Source of the DNA: Selaginella moellendorffii
Taxonomy: Eukaryota > Streptophyta > Lycopodiopsida > Selaginellales > Selaginellaceae
Length of the DNA: 64,000 bases
Reading direction: 5' to 3'
Assembly (NCBI RefSeq): GCF_000143415.4
Contig: NW_003314272.1
Span: 2,319,728-2,383,727, forward strand
The first letter of the stretch is position 1; the number at the start of each line of letters is the position of its first letter. A program made the position numbers and the translations under genes. This document shows, piece after piece, positions 23,977 to 33,307 of the stretch. Below the pieces are notes generated by a model. It saw nothing but the letters and a program-made list of their open reading frames with translations. It searched no databases and was not told the origin of the DNA.

Positions 23977-25086
23977 ATGGCGGTGGTGTATTTCAGGCCC
24001 CAGGCCAGGAATGTGGAAGCGCTGAAAGCCTTGAGGGTATCGGTGTGTAAACCTTTGCCAGTAGACGAGATCGCCCAGCTATATGGTCTAGTTCCGGCGA
24101 CCGTCAGGGTATGCCAACTGCAAGACCAGAGCTTGAGCTTGAGCGCAATTAGGCGCTTGATGCCGGACCTAGGCACCGAAGTGAGGCCTTTCGTCATCTG
24201 GGGCTACTTTGGCCCCTTCCCAGCGGGCTTCAAGGCCACTTTCCTAGATATCCATGGGCAGCAGGCGAGTTTGGAGGTAGTGCAACAGCTTTTCACGTCC
24301 GCATCTACAGGGGTTTACAGTGTGATCAGGGAAGGGGATAGTAGCCAGGAACAGCTGGTTCTCAAGCTCCTCTATGAGCAAACCGTCATGTTTCCAGCCG
24401 AGCGTCCGACGTTGGAGGAGCTGGAGAAGCTGAGGTCGAGTACAGGACGAAGATGCCCGAGCTTGCCAGCCATGGTTTGGTATGGTTGGTTTATTGCAAG
24501 TGGGAATATGATGACTGACTTTGGGGATTCCGGAGGACTCGTTCTCAAGCCTGTGGGCGTCTGCGTCAAGGGCATGCTTTTCTCGCAGCAGCAGCAGCAG
24601 CAGCAACTATGCAAGGCAGCCTTCGACATTCTTCTGGCTCTGTATCATCTCTATCTCCTGGAGCGCAGGCACAGGGATGTGAAGCCTGAGAACATCATCT
24701 ACGTGGAGGCCCAGGCGCAGTTTGTGCTTGTCGACTTTAAGAGTGCACACGAGGAGGCGTACAAGGATAAAGAAGACGAGGTTCACGACTGCGTCAGCCT
24801 TGTGTTGAGCCTGGCTGAAATGGCGGGGTGGAAATGCACAGGTGGCTACCTCGCAGCTGCCATCACCATCGCAAGCATGCACCCTGTGCTGGGGGAGTTT
24901 GCGCTATATGCATCAACTCTGCAATCCTCCAGGTCTTTTCCGGAGTACCGTCACTGGTTACACAAGCTCGCTACTGCCTGTGGTGTAGATGCAGCCAGTG
25001 CTGTAGAACTGGTTGACGGGGCTCAGGCCGAAACTGAGGATGCACCGTGCCGAGGAGTTCGGTACCTCCGGTTGGTTTCAGAATAG
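23977..25086 (+). CDS. Intronless atypical protein-kinase-like ORF
   Basis: The C-terminal half has a kinase catalytic loop, RRHRDVKPENIIYV, followed by FVLVDFKSAH, where DFK replaces the metal-binding DFG and may still supply the Asp. I see no glycine-rich loop or clear VAIK lysine; the region before it (VLKLLYEQTVMF) may be a reduced N-lobe. The first 150 residues (KALRVSVCKPLPVDEIAQLY, PFVIWGYFGPFPAG) form a separate domain I cannot name. A CAG run at about 24,588-24,608 codes for seven Gln. The single exon, 369 residues from the ATG at 23977, is unlike most neighbours. Such one-exon kinases occur near mobile elements or as Crinkler-like families, but that link is not shown here. Activity is doubtful. 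Confidence 0.6.
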   Translation: MAVVYFRPQARNVEALKALRVSVCKPLPVDEIAQLYGLVPATVRVCQLQDQSLSLSAIRRLMPDLGTEVRPFVIWGYFGPFPAGFKATFLDIHGQQASLEVVQQLFTSASTGVYSVIREGDSSQEQLVLKLLYEQTVMFPAERPTLEELEKLRSSTGRRCPSLPAMVWYGWFIASGNMMTDFGDSGGLVLKPVGVCVKGMLFSQQQQQQQLCKAAFDILLALYHLYLLERRHRDVKPENIIYVEAQAQFVLVDFKSAHEEAYKDKEDEVHDCVSLVLSLAEMAGWKCTGGYLAAAITIASMHPVLGEFALYASTLQSSRSFPEYRHWLHKLATACGVDAASAVELVDGAQAETEDAPCRGVRYLRLVSE

Positions 25087-25138
25087 CAAAGATGTTTTTC
25101 TTCATCTCACAGATTTGATCCTGCTAGCTCAAGCCTGA

Positions 25139-26863
25139 TTAAAATGTTTTGTGTTGGAAACTATTTGGGCGAGGTTCAGCCAGATTCAGCTCACTCGTGG
25201 TATAGATGCTGGACAATTGGACATATGAAGAAGCGTCTCCTGGATCCAAGTTGCCGAGGAACTTTGCAGCGCAGGCTCCGTTCTGGAGATCCCGGTGACT
25301 CGTCGACGCACCCAGCAGGCTTCTCCACTCCAAAGCGTCCGGGACGAACGGCATGCTCGCGATAAGCTCTTGAGCAACTTCCAAGTATCCGGCTCGTCCG
25401 AAGAGATCAACCAGGCAGCAGTAGTGCTGCTTGGTGGCCTGGATCTGGAAGTCGAGCAGCATCGCCAGGAAGTGTGACGTCCCGGTGGAGACTTTCCCGG
25501 CGTGGCTGCAAGCTAGGAAGACGGACAGGAAACAGGACTCGTCCGGCATAGCTACCAGCTTCATGGAGTCGAAGAGATCGAGAGTGTCGCGGAAGTGGCC
25601 TTTCTGGGCGTAAGCAGCGAGCATTGCGCTCCAGGACAGGGTGCTCGGCTCCAGCATGGTGTCAAACACTCTCCTGGCTTTGCTGATATGCCCGTTCAGG
25701 GAGTACGCTGATAAAAGGGCGCTCCAGGAGAGGGAGTCTCTACGCGGCATCCCGGCAAAGATGGACGTGGCCTCGTCGAGAAACCCCTTTTGGGCATAAG
25801 CCACGAGCAATGTGGTCCAGGACACAAGATCCCACTCGGGCATTCTCTCAAAGGTGAAGATGGCTTCCTCCAGCCGGTTGTTTTGTGCGTAGGCCGCCAG
25901 CATTGAGTTCCAAGTCACGAGGCTCCGCTCAAGCATGCCATCAAAGAGCTCCTTGGCAGTGTCGACGTCTCCACTCTCGGCATTAGCAACGAGCATGGTG
26001 GTGGCGGAGAACAAGTCCCACTCGGGGCTCTTTAGAAACAGCTCGCGGGAACTTTGGAGATCGCCGCTCGCAGCATAGACGCTCAGCATTGCGTTCCAGG
26101 TGATAAGGTTTCTCTGAGGGATTCGATCAAATAGTTTCTTCGCCTGAGTCATTTTCCCGTGCTGGGCATATAGCGCCAACATGGCAGTCCATGTCACCAG
26201 GTTTTTCTCCACCATGTCATCAAAGAAACTTCTCGCGCGGACAACGTCCCGTTTGTTCGTGTGTGCAGACAGGAGCCCGTTGAGAGCCAATTGGTTCCAC
26301 TCGGGCATCTTTCGAAAGATTTTGTAAGCTTCCTCAAGACGCCCGGATTGGGCATATGCAACCAGCATGGCATTCCACGTCACTTGGTTTTTTTGTGGCA
26401 TCCAATCAAAAATATTCTTGGCCTTCTCAAGATTTCCATGCCTCGAATATGCAACCAACATGGCAGTCCAGGTTACCAAGTTCTGCTCTGGCATTTCGTA
26501 GAACAGATAAGTGGCCTCATCAAGATGCCCATATTCGGCATATGCAGTTAGCAATGCATTCCAAGACACTAGGCTCTTTTTGGGCATTTCATCTAAGAAG
26601 GCCCTTGCCTCGCTCGTATTCCCGTTTCTAGAGTAGGCATACAACATCATGTCCCACGAAAAAGAATCTCTGATTTGCATGGAGTCGAATATCCGGCGGG
26701 CATTCTCCACACTGCGGCATCTGCCATACATTTCAATAAGCTTGTTTGTGAGGAAAGTGTCGTCCTCTCGAAAGAGAAGGTGACGAGCACGAGAATGGAT
26801 GTCTAGGGCTGCGGACAAGCTCGTGCATTCACGTATCGATTCCAAGCATTGGCTCCTGTTCAT
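25139..26863 (-). CDS. S-repeat PPR protein with truncated E region
   Basis: An intronless 574-residue ORF built almost wholly of 31-residue S-type PPR motifs (VTWNAMLVAYAQSGRLEEA, LVSWTTLLVAYAQKGFLDEA and similar), about thirteen in a row, probably for organellar RNA binding. It opens with MNRSQCLESIRECTSLSAAL, a short leader with no obvious transit peptide. The last part (GRAGYLEVAQELIASMPF, ALEWRSLLGASTSH) begins an E1-like motif but stops after SSIYTTSELN, so E2, E+ and DYW are absent. A GTGAGC near that point could be a splice donor, but only about 50 bp remain before the convergent kinase ORF. It may act with a separate DYW protein in trans, or in non-editing RNA binding. Confidence 0.9.
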   Translation of the reverse strand: MNRSQCLESIRECTSLSAALDIHSRARHLLFREDDTFLTNKLIEMYGRCRSVENARRIFDSMQIRDSFSWDMMLYAYSRNGNTSEARAFLDEMPKKSLVSWNALLTAYAEYGHLDEATYLFYEMPEQNLVTWTAMLVAYSRHGNLEKAKNIFDWMPQKNQVTWNAMLVAYAQSGRLEEAYKIFRKMPEWNQLALNGLLSAHTNKRDVVRARSFFDDMVEKNLVTWTAMLALYAQHGKMTQAKKLFDRIPQRNLITWNAMLSVYAASGDLQSSRELFLKSPEWDLFSATTMLVANAESGDVDTAKELFDGMLERSLVTWNSMLAAYAQNNRLEEAIFTFERMPEWDLVSWTTLLVAYAQKGFLDEATSIFAGMPRRDSLSWSALLSAYSLNGHISKARRVFDTMLEPSTLSWSAMLAAYAQKGHFRDTLDLFDSMKLVAMPDESCFLSVFLACSHAGKVSTGTSHFLAMLLDFQIQATKQHYCCLVDLFGRAGYLEVAQELIASMPFVPDALEWRSLLGASTSHRDLQNGACAAKFLGNLDPGDASSYVQLSSIYTTSELNLAEPRPNSFQHKTF

Positions 26864-26935
26864 AGATTTGCCAATTGCCCAAAATAATCAAAAGAAAATA
26901 ATCTTAGCTTCACTAAACGAGGAGCATCGCATTAG

Positions 26936-26942
26936 TATAAAG
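26936..26942 (+). promoter_or_regulatory. TATA box of the arabinogalactan-like gene
   Basis: TATAAAG. A start site about 30 bp downstream (near 26,966) excludes the ATG at 26947 and favours 26977. Confidence 0.5.
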
Positions 26943-26976
26943 CTGGATGTCAAACCGCGGAAGAACAGAGGAAGCA

Positions 26977-27699
26977 ATGGCGCTGGCTCTTTTCGTTTCG
27001 ATCTTGTCAATCCTTGCGGCAGTGAACGCAGTGCGACCGAATGCTTCACCAGCTCCTTCTCCATTCCTTGCCCCGGAGCATTCGCCGAAATCAAACCCAC
27101 CATTGCTCGCTCCACAAGCTTCTCCAGTGTCTCCCTTAGCAAGCTCGCAGCCTATTGTGCCATCTCCACTTGCTACTCCTTCCTTGGCACCGACGTCTTC
27201 AGATAGATTTACAGCTCCATCGCCACCACCATCATTTTCTCGGACGCCATGTTCCACAAGCCGATCACCATCGCCTTCTCAAACGCCATCTTCCTCTGCC
27301 GCTCCAAGCCAAGCACCATCGCCACCACCATCGGCTTATACTACCGCCCAATCGCCAGCTTTGTCACGCTCAATCTCACCCTCGCCGACATCCGCAAGCC
27401 CGGAGTTTTCACCATCAGAGGTGCCAGTCTCTTCCCCAGTAAGATCCATTGCACCATCGCCATCGCTGGTACCAGTTTCTTCGCCAGCATCTTCACACGC
27501 ATTGTCATCACCCTCAGTTTCATCGCCAACACAAGCACCACCAGCGATTGTATCGTCGCTTTCATCGCCATCACCAGCAGCTGAAACGCCCAAAGCATTT
27601 GCACCATCTCCAGCTCCACAAGTTACAGGACAATCGGCCCCCCCCAAACAAGCACCTGTGCCTATGACACCTTCGCCACCACGTAAGTCCCTTCCTTGA
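26977..27699 (+). CDS. Arabinogalactan-protein-like secreted Pro/Ser-rich protein
   Basis: After a signal peptide (MALALFVSILSILAAVNA) the protein is almost entirely Ala, Pro, Ser and Thr in SP, AP, TP and SPPP patterns (NASPAPSPFLAPEHSP, PSPPPSAYTTAQSPAL). These direct proline hydroxylation and arabinogalactan addition in the secretory path. The product would sit in the wall or at the plasma membrane. I see no C-terminal GPI-anchor hydrophobic tail. The frame stops at 27697-27699, but CCACCAC-GTAAGT with a following AATCAG acceptor (about 27,679-27,730) would splice on to a Pro/His-rich tail ending at 27821. The start at 26977 rather than 26947 is set by the TATA box. The PPR gene runs the other way from 26863. 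Confidence 0.75.
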   Translation: MALALFVSILSILAAVNAVRPNASPAPSPFLAPEHSPKSNPPLLAPQASPVSPLASSQPIVPSPLATPSLAPTSSDRFTAPSPPPSFSRTPCSTSRSPSPSQTPSSSAAPSQAPSPPPSAYTTAQSPALSRSISPSPTSASPEFSPSEVPVSSPVRSIAPSPSLVPVSSPASSHALSSPSVSSPTQAPPAIVSSLSSPSPAAETPKAFAPSPAPQVTGQSAPPKQAPVPMTPSPPRKSLP

Positions 27700-28106
27700 T
27701 TATACGGGTTTTTAATCGTTTTTAATCAGGGTGTCCATTACCACCACATCAACCAATCAAGACTCGGCCACTTCATCCAATCCCTCATCAGCCAATCAAG
27801 CCTCACCCAGGACGTCCTTGAAGGCATGGTCATGGTACTACCACGGTGACCATTGGCGACCATTCTCAACGACCAGTGAGTCACCACGCGATTTACATTC
27901 TTTTTTAACTACACAAGCAATAGAATTGGTCAGCGATGATCTTTTCTCGAATATGCTTCAAAAGCCGCCCACATGTCGAGTGGCCGCGTAACGCCACGTC
28001 GGTGAAGGCTGGAAGGATTAGAACTGAGCCATGGATTCATATAGATAGTTTAGGAAGTATTCTTTTCTTTGTTTCTCTCGAGCGGCATTATTGTGCGTTT
28101 GAAGCG
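27700..28106. other. Intergenic; possible last exon of the AGP-like gene
   Basis: If the GTAAGT donor at 27,680 is used, the AGP-like gene continues to a stop at 27,819-27,821. The remainder is the promoter and leader of the peptidase gene. Confidence 0.4.
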
Positions 28107-29948
28107 ATGAAGGAAGGGTTTGGCGAGAGCGCTGGGATGGACGGCGCTGTTGCCGCGGAGCTCGCCTCCGTGCTGCCGCGCGTCCTCATCGTCTCCAGGC
28201 GCACCGTCCGCAAGAACAAATTCGTGGATTTCGTTGGTAACTGATTGAGAATGGATCGAAATCTCTTCCTCTCCCAGCCGATTCTAGATTTCCTTTTCAA
28301 TCCTTGTCATTGAAATGTCGACCTCGATTCCATCCTCTAAATCTCCTGTTTTCTCTGTTTTCTTGTTTCCTGATCGATCAAAAAAATCCCTGGAAATTTT
28401 TTCGGGGGACCTACCGTTTGCTTGCTTTCTTGTGACTTCTTCACAGAAAGCATGGCTAGCTAGCTAACAGTTCGTTCTTTTTCTCTCTCACAGGAGAATA
28501 CCATCTGGATTTGATCGTCAGCTATGGGGCGGTTCCAGTCATTGTTCCACGAGTTTCCGGATTAAACTCGCTCCTCGACAGCTTCGAGCCAATCCACGGC
28601 GTGCTACTGTGCGAGGGTGAGGATATCGATCCCACTCTGTACGACAGTGATGTCTCGGCCTTGACACCCGAGGACGTGGATGAGATCAAGCGAACGCACA
28701 CCAGTGACATTCTCATCGACCGGAACAAGGATTCGATCGAGCTCCAGCTTGCTCGCCGGTGCCTCGAGAGAAACATTCCATATCTCGGGATTTGCCGCGG
28801 TTCCCAGGTACTCAACGTTGCATGTGGAGGATCACTCTATCAGGTCAGAGAGTTTTCTTTCCACTTTCTGGTTTTCAATGAAGGTGTTTTCTTCCAGGAC
28901 GTTGAGAAGGAGCTTTCAGGCAAAAGCAGCGTCCAAGTCAAACATATCAACTACGATGACTATGACGGACACCGACACCCTGTGAAAGTTGTCCAAGGCA
29001 CTCCTTTGCACGACTGGTTTGAGAAATCGCTTAGCAATTCCGAAGACAAGTGTCTTCATGTGAACAGTTACCATCACCAGGTAAGAGACACAGTTTTTTT
29101 TCTGTCTTTTCTTCCTGTTTTCATGCTTGGCTTTCTTGTACGTTTCTAGGGCGTGAAGAGATTAGCTCGAAGGTTCGAACCAATGGCTTTCGCTCCAGAC
29201 GGGCTAGTAGAAGCGTTTTTTGATCCGGACGTGTACAATCCCGCGGAAGGAAAGTTCATCGTTGGCCTCCAGTTTCATCCGGAGCGTATGAGACACCCTG
29301 AGAATGGCGGATCTGATTCGGATGGAGCTCTGCTGGAGAACGAGTTCGACTACCCGGGATGTCATCGTGCTTATCAAGTAAGCTCTCACGTCTGGCTCAT
29401 CTCTTTGATTTAAAAATGAATGCAGGACTTTGCAAAGGCTGTGATAGCATATCAAAAGAGGCTACTATCTCCTAAGAAAGCGAAAGAACTTGTCAAGCTC
29501 GACGGCGACATGGAGAAGCAGAGGCAAAAGCTGATTCGGAGCTTCTCGCTGGCCAAGCACATATACGAGGAGGAGCAAGTTTGCAAGATGAGGAGCGATG
29601 GCAAAACTCCTCAGCTGAGCCGTGTCAAGAGCAGCCGTGACTTGGAAGCAGGCGCGGAGTTTCTACAGGTTCGTACGACCTACCTATCTCTTTCTTCTGG
29701 TATGTGAGATCTTTCTTGCGCAGTTCAATGAATTCGAGCAAATGGAGAGGCTCAAGCAAATGGGAGCCACAGTAAGAAACTCGACCATTCTTTTAGAGAG
29801 GCTCCAGAGATTCAAGCAGCGTCGCTCGGCTGCCAAGTCGATGATGGAATCGATGAAGACGTCGGATCTAACGGAGCTACACGAGTTCTACAAGATGATG
29901 GTAGAACTAGGAGACGAAGTCTTGGGAACTAGAGCAAACACTGCGTAA
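28107..29948 (+). CDS. Class-I glutamine amidotransferase-like peptidase (C26/PuuD type) with C-terminal helical extension
   Basis: The core resembles gamma-glutamyl hydrolases of the PuuD/peptidase C26 group: [20 protein letters not shown], then after an intron of about 260 bp [34 protein letters not shown], the nucleophile elbow [17 protein letters not shown] (Cys), [17 protein letters not shown], and the His-x-Glu pair in [10 protein letters not shown]. All three triad residues are visible. After about residue 330 comes an extension ([40 protein letters not shown]) of charged helices not part of the catalytic fold. Seven exons. Substrate unknown: polyamine or folate gamma-glutamyl conjugates are family examples. 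Stop at 29946-29948. Confidence 0.9.
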
Positions 29949-30492
29949 CCATGGACGACCGGGAGGTATTGTGTGTAAACGTCTAAGTTGGGTCGTGCTT
30001 AAATTCAATCAAAAAAATAAAAAGGAGTGATCAGTTTCAAGAGGGTAGGGTCTCGATCCTGGGATTCGGCTCTATAGGACTATCCCATCTCCCCGGGCTT
30101 AACCACTACCCCTAGGGTTGATCACTTGAAACATATTGTTTTTTGATTCACTATGAAGTGTTGATGCATTTCCACCGTTGGAATATTGGGCGGTTGACGA
30201 TGCCAATGTCCCGCGGCCGTGACATCTTCAACCGCCCAAAACCCTCCCCGAGGGCTCGCTGCGAGCTAGCAGCAATCGCAAGCTAACTCCTCATGGATCG
30301 CCAGGTATGAGTGAGTCTCCCAGACAGGGACGCGCGACTGGCGACCAGATGCCCAGTGGCTGTTTCAACCGATCCTTGTCGTGGGCAGCGAGATCATCGG
30401 CAGAGCTCTCGTTCCGTCGCAATTCCTGGGCAGGGCCGCGGATCTGGATGTGGGTTCGCTGAGGTCTTGCAGGAACCCCGCATTTCTCCAGA
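29949..30492. other. Intergenic region with Pol III-like element
   Basis: Contains the candidate tRNA-related unit described separately. The rest, to the coiled-coil gene start, is GC-rich and has no recognisable gene. Confidence 0.45.
30010..30125 (-). ncRNA. Candidate tRNA-related Pol III unit or SINE head
   Basis: On the minus strand TAGTGGTTAAG (30108-30098) resembles the D-arm/A box of tRNA-Leu or tRNA-Ser genes. About 40 bp later GATCGAGAC (30058-30050) fits the B-box consensus GWTCRANNC. GGGTAG and CTACCC flank these and could pair like an acceptor stem. A T-rich run (complement of 30010-30023) follows like a Pol III terminator. GTTTCAAG and CTTGAAAC flank the unit as an 8-bp inverted repeat. 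I could not fold a good cloverleaf, so a SINE head or a small MITE is as likely as a tRNA. Confidence 0.3.
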
Positions 30493-32574
30493 ATGGGTAT
30501 CAACGATGGGCATGGCAAGAGCGAGTACTCGGTGTGGGAGGTCGGGACGCCAAATAACGACGTTGCCGTCCCGGAGTACGCTGGAGGGGAGTGGTCGCCT
30601 CTCCAGCAAGGGAGAAAGAGGGGATATAGGAGAGTGTACGTGGAGCCGGGGCCGCCATTGGAATCCACAGCGCCAGCATCGCACCACCACTGGGACGCAG
30701 CGGCGGTGGCGGCGGCGGTGGTGCCGAACAAAGAGAAAGGAGAGATCTCTTCCCCGGCGGACGACGAGACGAGCGTGTCCGACTTGTCGCTCATATCCGG
30801 CCTGGGGTCCAAGAACTTGCGGGATCTTGTGCTCGGGCATGGGGGGCCGGGGATGAGGAAGCTCGTGTATGGCGACCATGGTAGTGCCGCTGGCAGCAGG
30901 GCGTCGAGCATCAAGTCGGCCGCGGGAGCCTCACGGTTTGATCACATTGGCTCGCTCAAGATGACTTACGCGGCTTTCAAGGATCCGGAGAACGAGAAGG
31001 AAGGAGTTCCTCTACAGTTGGTACTTAGCCATTACTCTCTTTCTGTGTCTTCTTCTCTTGCTCATACTTTCACTGCTCTAATCTGCTTGATACTTTTTGC
31101 TTTGAGTTCCTCAGTTTGATTTTTGTGCGGGTGTTTTGGAAGTTGCCAGAGATCCTGGAGTCGTCGAGGTTCGTGGTCCCAACCGAGGACGTGCTACTGG
31201 CCATAATTCACAAGCTAGACCAGAGATATGATCCCGGGGAGCCACTGAAATGGGACTTGCTGCTACATGTGGCTATGCACCTGGAACGCAAAGACAACAG
31301 TAAATCCTTCTTCAATTCCAGGTACATTTTCTATATCTTCTTCGAGTTTTCATGGATTCCGAAACTTACGCAGGACTGGACCACCATTTGTTTGGAAGAG
31401 CCTCCAGAAATCCAACCTTAGAAAGCCAGACATAGAAGAGTTTTATCCAGGTCTTGAGCCACAGGTCTGGAGTTTTGACTTGTGAGAAACTTGACTATCT
31501 TACGCTTGCCTTCCTCTCAGGTTATGACGATGATGAAGGATCTAGAGCACCACAAGAAAAGATGCGAGAGGGAAGGGAACTACGTCGAGGCGCGATCAAC
31601 TGCTCGACGCTTGAACGAACTTAAAGTACGTTAAACGTTGTCACTCTTGAGCTTCCAGATTCTTACATTTTGAGTACGTTTGTAGATCCTCGAGAACAAC
31701 AAGAGGAGGGGAGCAATGCTAAATAGACATATGCAAGAGAGGCAAAGCGCGGAGAGGGCATACAAGGCCGAAGTCGACGACAGGAACAAAGTAAGTTTTC
31801 TCATCCTCGCTGGTTATCTTCTCCATCGCTAATCCGCCTGGCAAAGATGGAACACAGTACTGGGATGACAAGATCACGTTGTTCCAAAAGGATGTCATGG
31901 AACACGCTTCACGGCTCAAGCGTCAGCACACGACTATCCTCGATACTTTCAGGACGAAAATGGCTTCCAAGAAACCTTGCAAGCCACAATGGTCGGCAGA
32001 GCTCTTGAACCAAAGAAAAGTCCAGGTAGGAAGAGAGGAAGGAAGCTCTCAACTCAACTCCCACTGCAGGAATACTTGGGAAAGCAAGGCAAGTACTCGG
32101 AGGCGCTGAGAGTGAAGAAAACAGCCGACCGACTGGAGCACGAGGAGCTGGAGGCGACGATCGAGTCATACCAGGCCGAAGTGGGACTGAAGGAGCAAGC
32201 CTTGAGAACCAAGCAGCACAGCGAGATGGAGGTGCTTCTCCAAAAGGCGACCAAAGGCCGGGACCAGCTAAGAGAAGGGCGAGCCAAAGATCTGCAGCGA
32301 ATCCACCAGGTCTGTGCGTTTTTTGGAAGCTCTTGATCCAATCGTCTCTCCCTCCTTTCAGCGGCATAAGAACATCGTGAGAGAGCTCAAGGCCCTCCAC
32401 GCGCACGAGATGTTTAAGTTTGAGCAAATGTATGGCAAGAAGATGAGCGAGTACCAATCCAACCTGGGGAATGGGAGGTATTTGTCGCCGCCCACTCGCG
32501 GATACAGCTCCCTGGCGCTGCCCAAGGTGGCCGAGGTCCAGTGCGACGACACGCACAGCACGGAAGGAATGTAG
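30493..32574 (+). CDS. Coiled-coil protein, candidate motile-cilium/sperm-flagellum component
   Basis: Multi-exon gene. Exon 1 is disordered with Gly/Ser/Ala runs (MGINDGHGKSEYSVWEVG). Later exons encode a helical segment, TEDVLLAIIHKLDQRYDPGE and LLLHVAMHLERKDN, then long charged coiled coils: MTMMKDLEHHKKRCEREGNY, EYLGKQGKYSEALRVKKTAD, LEHEELEATIESYQAEVGLK, QHSEMEVLLQKATKGRDQLR and RHKNIVRELKALHAHEMFKF. The KYSEALRVKK...KQHSEMEVL...RGRDQL layout resembles conserved coiled-coil proteins of flagellated eukaryotes. Seedless plants have flagellated sperm, which would fit. The functional idea is inference; the gene model itself is well supported by consistent splice sites. Stop TAG at 32572-32574. 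Confidence 0.72.
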
Positions 32575-33289
32575 AGAATTTCAAACACTTGGAATTCACC
32601 ATGCTTGTGGAACAGTGTACCAGCTTTCCACGGTGAGGAGTTCTTTTGAGCAAATAAAGTAAATAATGAGTGTACATTTATGTTTATATAAAAAATGGCC
32701 AATGCCTTTTGGGTTAGATATGTTTGAGGTGAACAAAGTTTTATACAAGCATTAAATGGTGGCATTGGAATGTAATTTTTCAGTGATTGTGTTTAAGCAT
32801 TGAAATGTAGAGTATGGATTTGTTCAAAGAGCTTCTATCAAACTGACATGGAAAAGGCAAAACAATTATATAAATATAAATTACACCATTATATTTGAGA
32901 TTTTGGGTTTGTTATGGGTTTTGGAAATTTATTTTGAAATAGAGTGGCTACATACAAACAGCTACAATTCCTTGAACACAAACAAGTACAATTCCTTGGA
33001 CACTATTATAAATGTATGTGCAAAACCAAGTAGAGCTGATCAAACACAAACATTATTCAAAAGATTGTTTATGTTGCAAGACATTGCCTAATTATTTCTC
33101 TAAGGTCAAAGACAATTGATATATCATTCGAAATCAAGTTGCAAATAAGTTAGTAAAGATGGATGTGTATTTATTTACAGACCTTGTGGTTAAGTCATTA
33201 TTTATAATTAATTAAAAAACAAAAAAGTTTTAAAAGTTAATTCAATTGGGAATTTAATTTGTAATGCTTATCCCTTTAAACTTTAAACC
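32575..33289. other. AT-rich intergenic region
   Basis: Strongly AT-rich with no gene recognised. It forms the promoter side of the next PPR gene. Confidence 0.5.
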
Positions 33290-33307
33290 ATGGAGAATGG
33301 CGTATGA
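33290..33307 (+). other. Five-codon upstream ORF overlapping the PPR start
   Basis: ATG GAG AAT GGC GTA TGA: the stop codon overlaps the PPR start codon as GTATGATT. If the leader includes 33290, the PPR protein would need leaky scanning or re-initiation. Confidence 0.4.

Noticed and set aside
26947-26976. Upstream in-frame ATG of the AGP-like gene
   Set aside because: It lies only 5 bp after the TATA box, so it should not be in the mRNA, and it would bury the signal peptide.
27249-27584. Plus-strand frame rich in Ile/Phe/Thr inside the AGP-like gene
   Set aside because: A +2 shadow of the Pro/Ser codons; the signal peptide and AGP pattern are in the other frame.
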